Positions 18,532-27,591 of a DNA stretch of 64,000 nucleotides are shown piece after piece (position 1 is the first letter of the stretch; every line of letters starts with the position of its first letter). The stretch comes from Alphaproteobacteria bacterium (GTDB lineage Bacteria > Pseudomonadota > Alphaproteobacteria > Caulobacterales > Aquidulcibacteraceae). Made by a program: the position numbers and the translations under genes. Under the pieces are notes generated by a model. The model had not been told where the DNA came from and made no database searches. It was given only the letters and a program-made list of their open reading frames with translations. The stretch lies in the NCBI GenBank assembly GCA_027485915.1, contig JAIXQA010000064.1, positions 1 through 64,000 on the forward strand. Direction: 5' to 3'.

Positions 18532-18546
18532 GAAAGGCGCTTTTAT

Positions 18547-20370
18547 ATGTGCGGCATTATTGGAATCTTGGGAAAAGAGGCGGTGACTGCCCGTCTCATT
18601 GAATCGCTGAAGCGCCTTGAATATCGCGGTTATGATTCCGCAGGGATTGCTACTTTGGTAGATGGCAAGATTGAACGCCGTCGCGCCCAGGGTAAGATCA
18701 AGAATTTGGAAGATGTGCTGGTGGCTGCCCCATTGCAGGGCCTCATCGGGATTGGCCACACGCGCTGGGCGACCCATGGTGCCCCTTCTGAGCGTAACGC
18801 CCACCCACACGCTACCAATCGCGTCGCGGTGGTGCACAATGGCATCATTGAAAACTTCAGGACTTTGCGGGCAGAACTTGAAGCCGAAGGCCGCACGTTT
18901 GATTCTGAAACCGACACCGAAGTCATCACGCAATTGGTTTCGCGCGCGCTTGATTTAGGGGCCAGCCCCAAGGATGCCGTGATTGAAGCTTTGAAGCGGG
19001 TGCGTGGGGCCTTTGCCATTGCCTGCTTATTCACCGGTGAAGAGGATTTGTTGGTTGGTGCCCGCCAAGGCAGCCCCTTGGTCGTGGGCGTTGGCGATGG
19101 TGAAATGTATTTAGGCTCAGATGGGATCGCAGTTGCACCCTTCACCAATCGCGTCATCTATCTGGAAGAGGGCGATTTGGTTGTTCTAAGCCGGACTAGC
19201 CATGCCGTTTATGACGCGGCTCGAAATCCGGTTGAGCGCCCGATTAAGTCCGTTGCCGCCAGTGCTGCAGCCGTCGAAAAGGGCAATTATCGCCATTATA
19301 TGCAGAAGGAAATCCACGAAGAGCCTGATGCTGCCGCTCGCACCATTGGCCATTATGTGGACCCCTTGGAAGAGCGGGTTAGCCTGCCCGATTTTGGGGT
19401 AGATTTCGCCCAGATCGACCAATTATGGATCATTGGATGCGGCACCGCCTATTTGGCAGGGCGCGTTGGTGAATATTGGTTTGAACAGGTGGCGGGTCTC
19501 TCCTGCGAGACCGACATCGCCTCAGAATTCCGCTATCGTGAGCCTATAGCAGCCGGACGCGCGGCAGCCTTGTTCATTTCTCAATCGGGCGAGACAGCTG
19601 ATACGCTTGAGGCATTGCGGCTTTGCAAACGAAATGGCTGGAAAACCATCGCCGTCGTCAATGTACCCGAAAGCTCCATCGCGCGCGAAGCTGACGCAGT
19701 CCTGCCAACCTTGGCTGGCCCAGAAATCGGCGTGGCCTCCACGAAAGCTTTTGTGGCGCAATTGTCGGCCCTTGCGGCGATCTCAGTCGCCGCTGCCTTA
19801 GCCCGCAAAAAGATTGATCGGGATGAAGAGCGCCGTCTTGCGCATCTCTTGATGGAAACACCCCGCCTAATTCGCGAAGCGTTGAAGGTGGAATCCACCA
19901 TTGCTGCCGCGGCAGAAGAAGCCAGTCATGCCCGCTCAATTCTATACATTGGCCGCGGGATGGCTTACCCCATCGCCTTAGAGGCCGCGCTGAAGCTCAA
20001 GGAAATCAGCTATATCCATGCTGAGGGCTATGCAGCTGGTGAGCTGAAGCATGGCCCGATCGCTTTGATCGATGAAGTGACACCCATATTTGCTATTGCC
20101 CCGCACGACCATTTGTTTGAGAAGACGATCTCCAACGTCCAGGAAATTGCTGCCCGTAAAGGCCGCGTGACTTTATTCTCGGACGCATTGGGGATTGAGG
20201 AATCCGGCGATGTTGCCCGTCACACAATTGAGGCACCAAAGGCCGATCCATTCGTAGCCCCGATTGTCTATTCGCCTTTGATCCACTTGCTCGCCTATCA
20301 TGTGGCAGTGGCCAAAGGCACAGATGTGGACCAGCCGCGTAACCTTGCAAAATCGGTTACGGTCGAGTGA
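18547..20370 (+). CDS. glmS: glutamine-fructose-6-phosphate aminotransferase
   Basis: A 607-residue amidotransferase producing glucosamine 6-phosphate for peptidoglycan and LPS. It begins MCGIIGILG, so Cys2 becomes the N-terminal nucleophile after Met removal. The glutaminase domain (about 1-240) contains HTRWATHG and HNGIIENF; two SIS domains follow, with ISQSGETADT and STKAFVAQL for sugar-phosphate binding, and the C-terminus ends DQPRNLAKSVTVE as in all GlmS. GAAAGG precedes the ATG. Its last 14 bases overlap the end of the convergent glycosyltransferase gene. Confidence 0.98.
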   Translation: MCGIIGILGKEAVTARLIESLKRLEYRGYDSAGIATLVDGKIERRRAQGKIKNLEDVLVAAPLQGLIGIGHTRWATHGAPSERNAHPHATNRVAVVHNGIIENFRTLRAELEAEGRTFDSETDTEVITQLVSRALDLGASPKDAVIEALKRVRGAFAIACLFTGEEDLLVGARQGSPLVVGVGDGEMYLGSDGIAVAPFTNRVIYLEEGDLVVLSRTSHAVYDAARNPVERPIKSVAASAAAVEKGNYRHYMQKEIHEEPDAAARTIGHYVDPLEERVSLPDFGVDFAQIDQLWIIGCGTAYLAGRVGEYWFEQVAGLSCETDIASEFRYREPIAAGRAAALFISQSGETADTLEALRLCKRNGWKTIAVVNVPESSIAREADAVLPTLAGPEIGVASTKAFVAQLSALAAISVAAALARKKIDRDEERRLAHLLMETPRLIREALKVESTIAAAAEEASHARSILYIGRGMAYPIALEAALKLKEISYIHAEGYAAGELKHGPIALIDEVTPIFAIAPHDHLFEKTISNVQEIAARKGRVTLFSDALGIEESGDVARHTIEAPKADPFVAPIVYSPLIHLLAYHVAVAKGTDVDQPRNLAKSVTVE

Positions 20371-21352
20371 TCTGACGCAACACAATCGCACGCTTCAATA
20401 GGCTCAAGGGCGACCAAGCAAATTGACGTGCGAGCTCTATGAGGCTGACTTTGCGTTTGGCTTGTATGGCCTTTCGGGATTGCCATGCTTGGCCCCAGCC
20501 CTTCAGGGCATCTGCCAGTCCGCGGCCATAAGCAGGCCCAGCGCCACGCCAAGCGGTATGTGCCCACAGCAGGAGCGTCGCCCCAAGATGGGGCAGAAGT
20601 AGCAACCAGAATAAGGGGCCTGGCATGTTTCGAACAAAGGTCCAAAGCCGATTGCGCGTGCCGTGATAGACGGCAAAGTCAGACAATCTGCCGCTTGAGG
20701 CGGAACCCATATGGCGCACGTGCGCGTCAGCCAGCTGAATGACCTTCCCACCCGCCAAACGATGACGAAACCCAATATCTACATCTTCGCAATAGCAGAA
20801 ATAGCTTTCCTCATAGCCACCCAATTCTGCGAATATGTCTGCGCGCCACATCGAAGCGGCTGCGCACGGGCTGAAAGCTTGTCCATCGGCTAAATCGTAA
20901 GGCCAGGGTTTGCGATAGCCGCCCCGAAACGGAATGCCAAAGGCATGATAGACATCACCCGCGCCGTCGAGTTGGCTGGGATCTTCATCTAGGATCTGGG
21001 TTGAGCCAAAGGCCATCACCTCTGGATAGCGATGGATTGCTGCCAGCAAGGCCTCAAGCCAGTTGGGCTCTGGAAAGGCATCTGGGTTCAGACAGATGAT
21101 CCATTGGCCGTTAGCCAATTTTGCTGCCTGATTATTCGCTTGCGCAAAACCTGTATTGTTCGGATTGGCGACAAATTTGTTTGCGCGCGTTTGGGTCGCG
21201 GCGTCTGGCTCAGACTCCTTGGGTGAGGCATTGTCGATCAGGATTGTCTCAAAGTCGCGGAAGGTCTGCGCATCGAGACAGTCAAAAAGGCGCGGTAAAT
21301 GAGCCCGGCTCTTATAGGCAACAATCAGGATCGAGACGCGTGGCCCGGTCAA
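20357..21352 (-). CDS. family 2 glycosyltransferase (rhamnosyltransferase-like)
   Basis: A 331-residue GT-A enzyme. N-terminal VSILIVAYKSRAHLPRLFDCL, then ILIDNASP, ANPNNTGFAQANNQA and the nucleotide-sugar/metal motif CLNPDAFPEPNWLEALL place it with WbbL-like rhamnosyltransferases. A C-terminal hydrophobic stretch (about 238-262) could anchor it to the membrane. It probably adds a sugar to a surface polysaccharide. The start codon appears to be TTG at 21352, three bases after the tkt stop; no ATG is available before the first conserved strand, so tight coupling to tkt translation is likely. It overlaps glmS by 14 bases tail to tail. Confidence 0.83.
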   Translation of the reverse strand: MTGPRVSILIVAYKSRAHLPRLFDCLDAQTFRDFETILIDNASPKESEPDAATQTRANKFVANPNNTGFAQANNQAAKLANGQWIICLNPDAFPEPNWLEALLAAIHRYPEVMAFGSTQILDEDPSQLDGAGDVYHAFGIPFRGGYRKPWPYDLADGQAFSPCAAASMWRADIFAELGGYEESYFCYCEDVDIGFRHRLAGGKVIQLADAHVRHMGSASSGRLSDFAVYHGTRNRLWTFVRNMPGPLFWLLLLPHLGATLLLWAHTAWRGAGPAYGRGLADALKGWGQAWQSRKAIQAKRKVSLIELARQFAWSPLSLLKRAIVLRQITRP

Positions 21353-21354
21353 GT

Positions 21355-23325
21355 TCAGCCAAGTGCCTCAACGGCCGCGCAGACAGCTTCGCTCGTGATA
21401 CCAAAATGGGCATAAAGGGCTTGGTAAGGGCCTGATGCGCCAAAGCCTTTCATGCCGATAAAGGTGCCCGTCGGGCCAATCCAACGGTCCCATCCAAATC
21501 GGACGGCAGCTTCAATCGCGATTTTCGGCAAATCGCCACCCAGAACTTGGTATTGATAGGCGGCAGATTGAGCTTCAAACAACTCCAAGCATGGGGCCGA
21601 GACGACGCGCACACCAATACCTGCATCGGCCAGTGTGGTTTGGGCCTTCATCGCAATTTCGACTTCAGAGCCCGTCGCAATCAGGACTGCCTTTTCGGGA
21701 AGGCTGGAAGGTGACAAGACATAAGCACCTTGCGCGCTGCGATTGGTCGGTGATCCATCCTTGCGCTGGAAGGCAAGCTTTTGGCGGGTCAACGACAGGA
21801 CCGAGGGTGTCTTCGACGCCAAGAGCGCCAATTCCCAACATTCGGCTACTTCGACCGGGTCGCAAGGCCGGAACACATTCACATTGGGAATGGCGCGCAA
21901 TGATGCCAGGGTCTCAACCGGCTGGTGGGTTGGGCCATCTTCGCCAAGGCCGATACTATCATGGGTCAACACATGCACGGTGCGCACTTCCATGAGGGCA
22001 CCGAGCCGTAGGGCAGGGCGTAGGTAATCAGCGAAGACAAGGAAGGTTCCGGAATAGGGTATCACGCCACCATGCAACGCCATACCATTCATGGCTGCCG
22101 CCATCCCATGTTCGCGCACGCCATAATGCACGTAACGCTCTTGATAGGCGTTTGCCCCAAAGCCTTTCATGCCCGCCACTTTTGTATTCACTGAGCCGGT
22201 CAAGTCAGCTGAACCGCCCATGAGGAGTTCAAAGGCCGGAACCAAAATTTCCAAGGCTGCACCAGAGCTTTCGCGGGTCGCCAAGGATGGCGCCTTCTCG
22301 GCCATGGCGGCACAATGGGCTTGGGTAAGCGCGCGCAGTTTTTCTGGGTCGACTTTAGAGTTCAAACGTGCGTCGATCATGGCGTGATCGGTACGCTTCG
22401 CCATTCGGGCCTGCCAGTCAGCATGGGCCTTCGCGCCACGGCTGCCAGCGGCGCGCCAAGTTGCGACGATGTCCTCAGGGACAACGAAGGGCGCGTGTGG
22501 CCAATTGAGAGCAGCGCGCGTGGCTTCAATCTCTGCAGCGCCGAGCGGCGAGCCATGGGTCTTGGCTGTTCCAGCTAAATTGGGGGAGCCAAAGCCGATC
22601 TGAGTCCGGCAAGCGATTAGAACGGGCCGGTCTGCGTTTAGAGCAGCATTCATGGCTGCTTCTAGGGCTACTGGATCATGACCATCTACGCGGCTTGTTT
22701 GCCATCCGGCTGCTTCAAAACGCTGAAGTTGGTCGCCGGTCTCTGCCACCGATAAGGCTCCATCAATGGAAATTTCATTATCATCCCAAAGGACGATCAG
22801 GCGGTTCAGTCGAAGGTGACCTGCCAAGGAGATTGCTTCGTGGCTGATGCCTTCCATCAAGTCACCGTCTGAGGCGATCACCCAGGTGTGGTGGTCACAA
22901 ACATCAGCGCCCAATGTCGAACGTAAGTGAGCCTCTGCCATCGCCATGCCAACCGCGGTGGAAATACCCTGTCCCAAAGGACCTGTCGTGGTCTCAACGC
23001 CTGGCACATGGCCATATTCGGGGTGACCGGCCGTAAGGGCTCCGATTTGGCGGAAGTTTCTTAACTGTTCCATCGTCATGGCTTCATAGCCCGTGAGATG
23101 CAGCAGCGAATAAATCAGCATCGAGCCATGGCCAGCCGACAAGACAAACCGGTCACGGTCCTGCCAATCAGGAGCCTTGGCATCGAATTTCAGGAATTTC
23201 GTAAACAGAACTGTCGCTGCATCTGCCATGCCCATCGGCATGCCGGGATGGCCAGAATTGGCGGCCTGAACGGCATCCATCGAAAGAAAGCGGATGGCGT
23301 TTGCAAGATCTGTATGGCTGGTCAT
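21355..23325 (-). CDS. tkt: transketolase
   Basis: A 656-residue thiamine-diphosphate enzyme of the pentose phosphate pathway. It opens LANAIRFLSMDAVQAANSGHPG and continues GHPEYGHVPGVETTTGPLGQG, the TPP motif region SDGDLMEGISHEA...LWDDNEISIDG, and VREHGMAAAMNGMALHGG with the Glu that activates the cofactor; the C-terminal domain has FGASGPYQALY. The frame is open further upstream to 23388, but the ATG at 23325 aligns with other transketolases (MTSHTDLANAIR). In many alphaproteobacteria gap and pgk follow; here a glycosyltransferase does. Confidence 0.96.
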   Translation of the reverse strand: MTSHTDLANAIRFLSMDAVQAANSGHPGMPMGMADAATVLFTKFLKFDAKAPDWQDRDRFVLSAGHGSMLIYSLLHLTGYEAMTMEQLRNFRQIGALTAGHPEYGHVPGVETTTGPLGQGISTAVGMAMAEAHLRSTLGADVCDHHTWVIASDGDLMEGISHEAISLAGHLRLNRLIVLWDDNEISIDGALSVAETGDQLQRFEAAGWQTSRVDGHDPVALEAAMNAALNADRPVLIACRTQIGFGSPNLAGTAKTHGSPLGAAEIEATRAALNWPHAPFVVPEDIVATWRAAGSRGAKAHADWQARMAKRTDHAMIDARLNSKVDPEKLRALTQAHCAAMAEKAPSLATRESSGAALEILVPAFELLMGGSADLTGSVNTKVAGMKGFGANAYQERYVHYGVREHGMAAAMNGMALHGGVIPYSGTFLVFADYLRPALRLGALMEVRTVHVLTHDSIGLGEDGPTHQPVETLASLRAIPNVNVFRPCDPVEVAECWELALLASKTPSVLSLTRQKLAFQRKDGSPTNRSAQGAYVLSPSSLPEKAVLIATGSEVEIAMKAQTTLADAGIGVRVVSAPCLELFEAQSAAYQYQVLGGDLPKIAIEAAVRFGWDRWIGPTGTFIGMKGFGASGPYQALYAHFGITSEAVCAAVEALG

Positions 23326-23529
23326 GGGAGCTGAAACTTTCGTCGGCTGAATGTCGGACCGCATATAGGACTCGGCCGCAGCTAACAATGGTAAACGGCA
23401 CCTGTTCCGGCCTATTCACCGCCCTATTAATAAGCGGACTCATTGATGACTCATTGTGGCCAAAATCTACGCCCGATTTTGTCGTAACGGGGGTGCATAA
23501 CCAACTCACACACAGAGTGAGACCTAAAC

Positions 23530-23934
23530 ATGACCATCCTTCCTTATCCCAAGTCCCGTCGGCGCGTTGCCAAGCCAAAGACCGCTCCCGTTGCCGGCCC
23601 GATTGCCGCGCCTTCAGGCGCCTTGCTCAATGCTATTCTGTCCTATGCTGACATCTCAGAAGATATTGGCGGAGGGCTAACTGTTTTGCGTGTGAGCGCC
23701 AAGCGCATGGATGATCCCGTCATAACCCAAAGCCTCGGGCGCGAGGCCGCGCGCTTGGCAGATGTTTCAATCCTTTGGAATGATGATGAGAGCGAAATTC
23801 ACGCCGTTCTTGATGCAGCAATTCCAAGTGGCGTTGAAGACTTTTGGGCCGAGCCTCAATTTGAATTGACCGATCTGGCGATGGCCTATCTCGACGAAAT
23901 GCTGGAGATTGAAGAGCGCGCAAAAGCCGGTTAG
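23530..23934 (+). CDS. hypothetical protein upstream of chvI
   Basis: A 134-residue protein that I do not recognise. The first 28 residues are basic and Pro/Ala-rich (YPKSRRRVAKPKTAPVAG), the rest is acidic and alpha/beta-looking, ending in a helical segment LTDLAMAYLDEMLEIEERAKAG. Its position next to tkt suggested ZapA, but the ZapA helices and coiled coil are absent. There is no clear ribosome-binding site before the ATG. It is divergent from tkt and about 100 bases upstream of chvI on the same strand. Confidence 0.55.
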   Translation: MTILPYPKSRRRVAKPKTAPVAGPIAAPSGALLNAILSYADISEDIGGGLTVLRVSAKRMDDPVITQSLGREAARLADVSILWNDDESEIHAVLDAAIPSGVEDFWAEPQFELTDLAMAYLDEMLEIEERAKAG

Positions 23935-24036
23935 CCTGCTTTTTACGCAGCTTAGTGTCTCATAAACACTTTATTCGCCATAATCTTGCCTCGTAAGGGG
24001 TAACATGCGGCCACAAACCGCCTTATAAGTAAGCTT

Positions 24037-24747
24037 ATGACGACAATTGCACTGGTCGATGACGACGAAAACATCCGCGCCTCCTTGGAAATTCTGTTTC
24101 AGAGTGAAGGCTATGACGTGCGCACGTACCCGGACGGTGCGACAGCGCTCCCCGCATTAATTTCGGACCCGCCGGATATTGCGATCCTCGATATCAAAAT
24201 GCCGCGCATGGATGGCGTGGAATTATTGCGTCGCGTTCGGGAAAGCTCGGATGTGCCCGTGATCTTCTTGACGTCGAAAGATGATGAGATTGACGAGGTT
24301 ATCGGCTTCTCGGTCGGTGCGGACGATTTCATTCGGAAGCCCTTTTCTACGCGGCTCTTATCCGAGCGGGTGAAGGCGGTTCTGCGCCGGTCACGTCCGA
24401 TCGACGCTGTGGATGAGGAAGCGAGCGCCTCAGATGGCGACAAAAAGGTCGTAACACGCGGCTCACTCACCATGGACCCCAACCGCCATGCTTCTTATTG
24501 GAAGGGAAAGCCAGTCCGCCTGACGGTGACGGAATTCCTCCTGTTGCAAGCCCTCGCCCAGCGGCCGGGCTTTGTTAAAAGTCGAGACCAACTGATGGAC
24601 GCCGCTTATGACGACAGCGTCTATGTGGATGACCGGACGATTGACAGCCATGTCAAACGTGTGCGCAAGAAATTCCGTGAAGTTGATGGCGAGTTCGATG
24701 CCATCGAGACGCTTTATGGGGTCGGCTATCGCTACAAAGAATCCTAA
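24037..24747 (+). CDS. chvI: response regulator ChvI
   Basis: A 236-residue OmpR-family regulator. The receiver domain has the acidic pair DDDEN (8-12), phospho-acceptor Asp52 in [11 protein letters not shown], Thr in FLTSKDDE and Lys in FIRKPF; the C-terminal winged helix has [52 protein letters not shown]. These stretches are characteristic of alphaproteobacterial ChvI (ExoS/ChvI, BvrSR systems), which responds to envelope or acid stress. The partner kinase gene overlaps its 3' end. The usual downstream hprK and PTS genes are not present. Confidence 0.95.
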   Translation: MTTIALVDDDENIRASLEILFQSEGYDVRTYPDGATALPALISDPPDIAILDIKMPRMDGVELLRRVRESSDVPVIFLTSKDDEIDEVIGFSVGADDFIRKPFSTRLLSERVKAVLRRSRPIDAVDEEASASDGDKKVVTRGSLTMDPNRHASYWKGKPVRLTVTEFLLLQALAQRPGFVKSRDQLMDAAYDDSVYVDDRTIDSHVKRVRKKFREVDGEFDAIETLYGVGYRYKES

Positions 24748-26335
24748 AAGGAAGCCGCCGGAACCCTTTGGCAAAACCCGAAGGCAACGCCGTCGTGGCG
24801 GCATTGCGGGCATTATCTTTATTGCGAACTTTGCCGGCATCGTCATTTTGGTGCTCGGCTCTCTTTTGTTCAATGAGTTAAGGTCCGGTCTCACCAAGGC
24901 GCGAATGGACGCCTTACGCGCGCAAGGCTCAACAATTGCGAGTGTCTTGGCCGAAGCCGCTATTCCGGCAGACGCAGTACCTGTTTTGGACGAAGGACGT
25001 GCCCGCGCCATCTTGCGGCGTCTATCGCGGGAACCAGGGGCCCGCTTGCGTCTGTTCAGTCGCGATCTGCGACCTATTGCAGACAGTACTATTCTCGATG
25101 ACATCGTCAATGTGCGTGAACTACCACCACTTGGCCCAGCAGCACCTGATATTGGGGAAGCGGCAGGCAAGGCTGTCTCCAACGTCCGAGTCTTCATACA
25201 AGGTGCCAGCGACGACCCCAAGAAGGCGCTAATCCGCGAAGTTTCTACGGCTTTGCAGGGCAATGTGGTTCAAAGCGAGCGATTTGATGAAGAAGGCCGC
25301 CGAGTGGTGTCTGTGACCGTCCCCATTCAGCGCATTCGCGCCGTTGTAGGAGTCTTGACGCTCGAAAGTGGTGATGTCAGCGAGATTGTGGAAGCCGAAC
25401 GGCGCGCCCTTTATCCTTTCATTTTCTCCGCAATTCTGGTGACGGCGATATCTGCGAGCATGCTTGCTTGGTCGATTGCCGTGCCCCTACGTCGGTTGGC
25501 GTCTGCTGCAGATGATGTGCGACGTGGGCGCACGCATGCTTTGGATGCAGATTCCCTTCGCAAGCGCCCAGATGAAATTGGCGACTTGGCTGATGCGCTG
25601 GCCGCGATGACAGCGACGTTGCAGGACCGCATTGATGCGAATGAGAGCTTTGCGGCAGACGTCGCCCATGAAATCAAAAATCCTTTGGCAGCTATCCGCA
25701 ATGCGGCTGAGCTTCTGCCACGCGCAAGCACACCGGATAGCAAGGCGAAGCTAGAATCCATCATCCTCAATGACGCCCGCCGGGTGGATCGCCTTGTCAC
25801 CGATATTGCCAATGCTTCGCGCTTGGATGCTGAACTCGCCCGCGCCAGTCAGCAGAAATTCTCTATGGCTGAAATGATGGATGATTTGTCGCGTGCTTAC
25901 GGGTCGATCGGCCATGCACGAGAAGTGGAAATTGTCGTGCGCTATCCAGACGAAACCGACCGCCTGATCGTGAGTGGGCGGGAGGAGGCGATCTCGCGCA
26001 TCCTCACCAATCTGTTGGACAATGCGCTGTCCTTCTCGCCTACCGACGGCAAAGTCAGCTTGGTCGGTGCACGGGATGATAAGACCATCCGGATTGTCGT
26101 CGAGGATGAAGGTCCAGGTATTCCAGAAGAATCCCTGCAAAGCATCTTCAACCGCTTCTATACCCACCGTCCGACCAGTGCGGGTGAGGAGGGCCAAGCC
26201 GCCTTTGGCAAGCACTCCGGCCTTGGGCTAGCTATTGCTCGTCAGATCGCTGAAAGTCATGGTGGCGCTATCTGGGCTGAGAATCGCCACGACCGCAGTG
26301 GTGCGCGCTTTGTTCTCGAGCTACCGGCTGCCTAG
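24716..26335 (+). CDS. chvG: sensor histidine kinase ChvG
   Basis: A kinase of about 539 residues: basic N-terminus, TM1 (about 28-50), a periplasmic sensor region of about 190 residues, TM2 (about 240-260), HAMP (about 260-315), HisKA with [15 protein letters not shown] (phospho-His318) and HATPase with N box [13 protein letters not shown]1 [11 protein letters not shown] and G2 [11 protein letters not shown]. The VAHEIKNPL signature and periplasmic domain are ChvG/ExoS features. The start at 24716 lies inside the chvI end (32-base overlap); the frame is open further upstream but that part is antifamily and only overlaps chvI. It is translationally coupled to chvI. Confidence 0.93.
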   Translation: MGSAIATKNPKRKPPEPFGKTRRQRRRGGIAGIIFIANFAGIVILVLGSLLFNELRSGLTKARMDALRAQGSTIASVLAEAAIPADAVPVLDEGRARAILRRLSREPGARLRLFSRDLRPIADSTILDDIVNVRELPPLGPAAPDIGEAAGKAVSNVRVFIQGASDDPKKALIREVSTALQGNVVQSERFDEEGRRVVSVTVPIQRIRAVVGVLTLESGDVSEIVEAERRALYPFIFSAILVTAISASMLAWSIAVPLRRLASAADDVRRGRTHALDADSLRKRPDEIGDLADALAAMTATLQDRIDANESFAADVAHEIKNPLAAIRNAAELLPRASTPDSKAKLESIILNDARRVDRLVTDIANASRLDAELARASQQKFSMAEMMDDLSRAYGSIGHAREVEIVVRYPDETDRLIVSGREEAISRILTNLLDNALSFSPTDGKVSLVGARDDKTIRIVVEDEGPGIPEESLQSIFNRFYTHRPTSAGEEGQAAFGKHSGLGLAIARQIAESHGGAIWAENRHDRSGARFVLELPAA

Positions 26336-26338
26336 ACT

Positions 26339-26974
26339 TCACGGCGTCGCAAGGGCGGGATGCGACAAGAGATCATGGGTCACAACCGGATAGAGTGAGG
26401 CAAGCAGGGTTAGGGCTGCCATGATGTTGAAAGTCCGCAGCTTAACCGGGTCTTGCAGGAATTGCCGCATCTGCACACCAAGGAAGGCCCATAGGCCAAC
26501 AGTCGGCAAATTGATGGCCCCAAATACAACCGCCACAATGATCAGACCCAGCATCGGATGCTCTGCCGGCACATAAGCCGTCACCGACATCAGCGCCATC
26601 GTCCAAGCTTTCGGATTGACCCATTGGAAGAGGCAGGCCTGCAAGAAGCTAAAGGGCTTGGACGTCGCACTCGCTTTAGATTCCGGCGCTGAAGCGGTTG
26701 CAATTTTCCAAGCCAGATAAACGAGATAGACCACTGAGCCCACCTTCAGGATGGTGTAGGTAATCGGAAAGCGCACAAAAACCTGTGCCAAGCCGAGGCC
26801 GATCAAAACCGTCATTACGACAAAGCCAATCGAAACACCCAGCATATGGGGCAGGGTGCGGGTAAAGCCGAAATTGGTACCCGACGCCATCAGCATCAGA
26901 TTATTTGGCCCCGGCGTAATTGAGGAAACGAGGGCAAAGCCACATAGGCCTAGGAAAAGTTCTTGGGTCATCAT
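26339..26974 (-). CDS. LysE/RhtB family amino-acid exporter
   Basis: A 211-residue membrane protein with six hydrophobic segments. The N-terminus LCGFALVSSITPGPNNLMLMASGTNFGF contains the TPGPN motif of the LysE/RhtB family; QWVNPKAWTMAL in the middle is the second signature. It exports amino acids such as homoserine, threonine, lysine or leucine. It is divergent from an Lrp/AsnC-type regulator with a 70-base shared control region, a common arrangement in which the regulator senses the exported amino acid. Two ATG codons (26974, 26971) are possible. It converges on chvG, ending three bases after its stop. Confidence 0.9.
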   Translation of the reverse strand: MMTQELFLGLCGFALVSSITPGPNNLMLMASGTNFGFTRTLPHMLGVSIGFVVMTVLIGLGLAQVFVRFPITYTILKVGSVVYLVYLAWKIATASAPESKASATSKPFSFLQACLFQWVNPKAWTMALMSVTAYVPAEHPMLGLIIVAVVFGAINLPTVGLWAFLGVQMRQFLQDPVKLRTFNIMAALTLLASLYPVVTHDLLSHPALATP

Positions 26975-26977
26975 GAC

Positions 26978-27012
26978 GCAATATTATGCGATCATGCACT
27001 GCATGTTATTGC
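26978..27012. promoter_or_regulatory. palindromic operator between lysE-type and lrp-type genes
   Basis: The shared control region contains GCAATA (26978-26983) and TATTGC (27007-27012) as outer inverted arms and the perfect palindrome ATGCA-C-TGCAT (26994-27004) near its centre. An AT-rich palindrome between an exporter and a divergent Lrp/AsnC regulator is where such regulators bind. The neighbouring regulator is the likely ligand. Confidence 0.55.
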
Positions 27013-27046
27013 AATTTCAGCGGACACAGATAGATATACGCATGGT

Positions 27047-27499
27047 ATGATGAATTTAGATGATATAGACCGAAGAATATTGCAAGTCCTGTCTCACGAT
27101 GGGCGTATCAGCAATGTCGACCTTGCGAGCAAGGTGGGCCTATCGCCCTCTGCCTGTCTTAGACGTGTGCAGGAGCTTGAGCGACGGGATGTGATCCAAG
27201 GTTATCGCGCGCAATTGAACGCCGCCGCCCTCGGCATTGGCTTTCTGGCCTATGTAACGGTAGGGCTATCCCGCCATACCAAGCAAGAACAGGCTGATTT
27301 TGAAGCGGCGATCAAACGCGCGCATCAGGTTCGTGAATGCCACAATATAACCGGCACCGTGGAATATCTTTTGCGGGTCGAGACAACCGATTTGCCAGCC
27401 TATAAGCATTTCCACACCGAGGTCCTCGGTGCCCTGCCCCAAGTCGCCACCATCACCAGCTATATCGTGATGGGATCACCGAAGGATGAGCGGGGGTAG
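27047..27499 (+). CDS. Lrp/AsnC family transcriptional regulator
   Basis: A protein of about 150 residues. The N-terminal HTH is LDDIDRRILQVLSHDGRISNVDLASKVGLSPSACLRRVQELERRDVIQGYRAQLN; the C-terminal RAM ligand-binding domain includes VRECHNITGTVEYLLRVETTDLPAYKHF, in which the G-x-Y/E-D-like turn that binds amino acids is seen. It should regulate the divergent LysE-type exporter and itself. Start codons at 27047 and 27050 are adjacent; a longer frame from 26963 overlaps the exporter start and is rejected. Its last codons (SPKDERG-stop) recur downstream of the SMR gene, see the repeat entries. Confidence 0.92.
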   Translation: MMNLDDIDRRILQVLSHDGRISNVDLASKVGLSPSACLRRVQELERRDVIQGYRAQLNAAALGIGFLAYVTVGLSRHTKQEQADFEAAIKRAHQVRECHNITGTVEYLLRVETTDLPAYKHFHTEVLGALPQVATITSYIVMGSPKDERG

Positions 27500-27500
27500 G
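27476..27500 (+). repeat. 25-bp direct repeat, copy 1 (3' end of the Lrp gene)
   Basis: This copy encodes the final SPKDERG and stop of the Lrp-type gene. A second copy at 28750-28774 matches 23 of 25 bases, with 19 bases identical in a row. Both differences are third-position changes that keep Ser and Pro. The two copies bracket the three-gene SMR module. Confidence 0.85.
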
Positions 27501-27551
27501 GGGCGTTAATTGAAGATTGGTTTAAATAGGGCGAGTTCAATTCAATGTGAC

Positions 27552-27587
27552 ACTCTATTGCACAGAGATAACTCTGTGATACAGAGT
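27552..27587. promoter_or_regulatory. nested palindromic operator of the SMR operon
   Basis: CACAGAG-ATAA-CTCTGTG (27561-27578) is a perfect 7+7 inverted repeat. Outer arms ACTCT (27552-27556) and AGAGT (27583-27587) extend the symmetry around the same centre to 36 bases with 13 of 16 pairs matching. The 3' edge runs into the GAGTAAG ribosome-binding site of the first gene. The winged-helix protein encoded in the operon is the likely binder and probably represses it. Confidence 0.65.
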
Positions 27588-27591
27588 AAGC

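Noticed and set aside
18412-18546. glmS ribozyme
   Set aside because: Only simple hairpins are present, no ribozyme core, and that class is known mainly from Firmicutes.
17662-18933. 423-codon open frame on the minus strand across the hydrolase and glmS start
   Set aside because: It covers two well-supported plus-strand genes and has no family features.
23530-23934. ZapA, expected near tkt in some alphaproteobacteria
   Set aside because: No ZapA globular head or coiled coil; composition differs.
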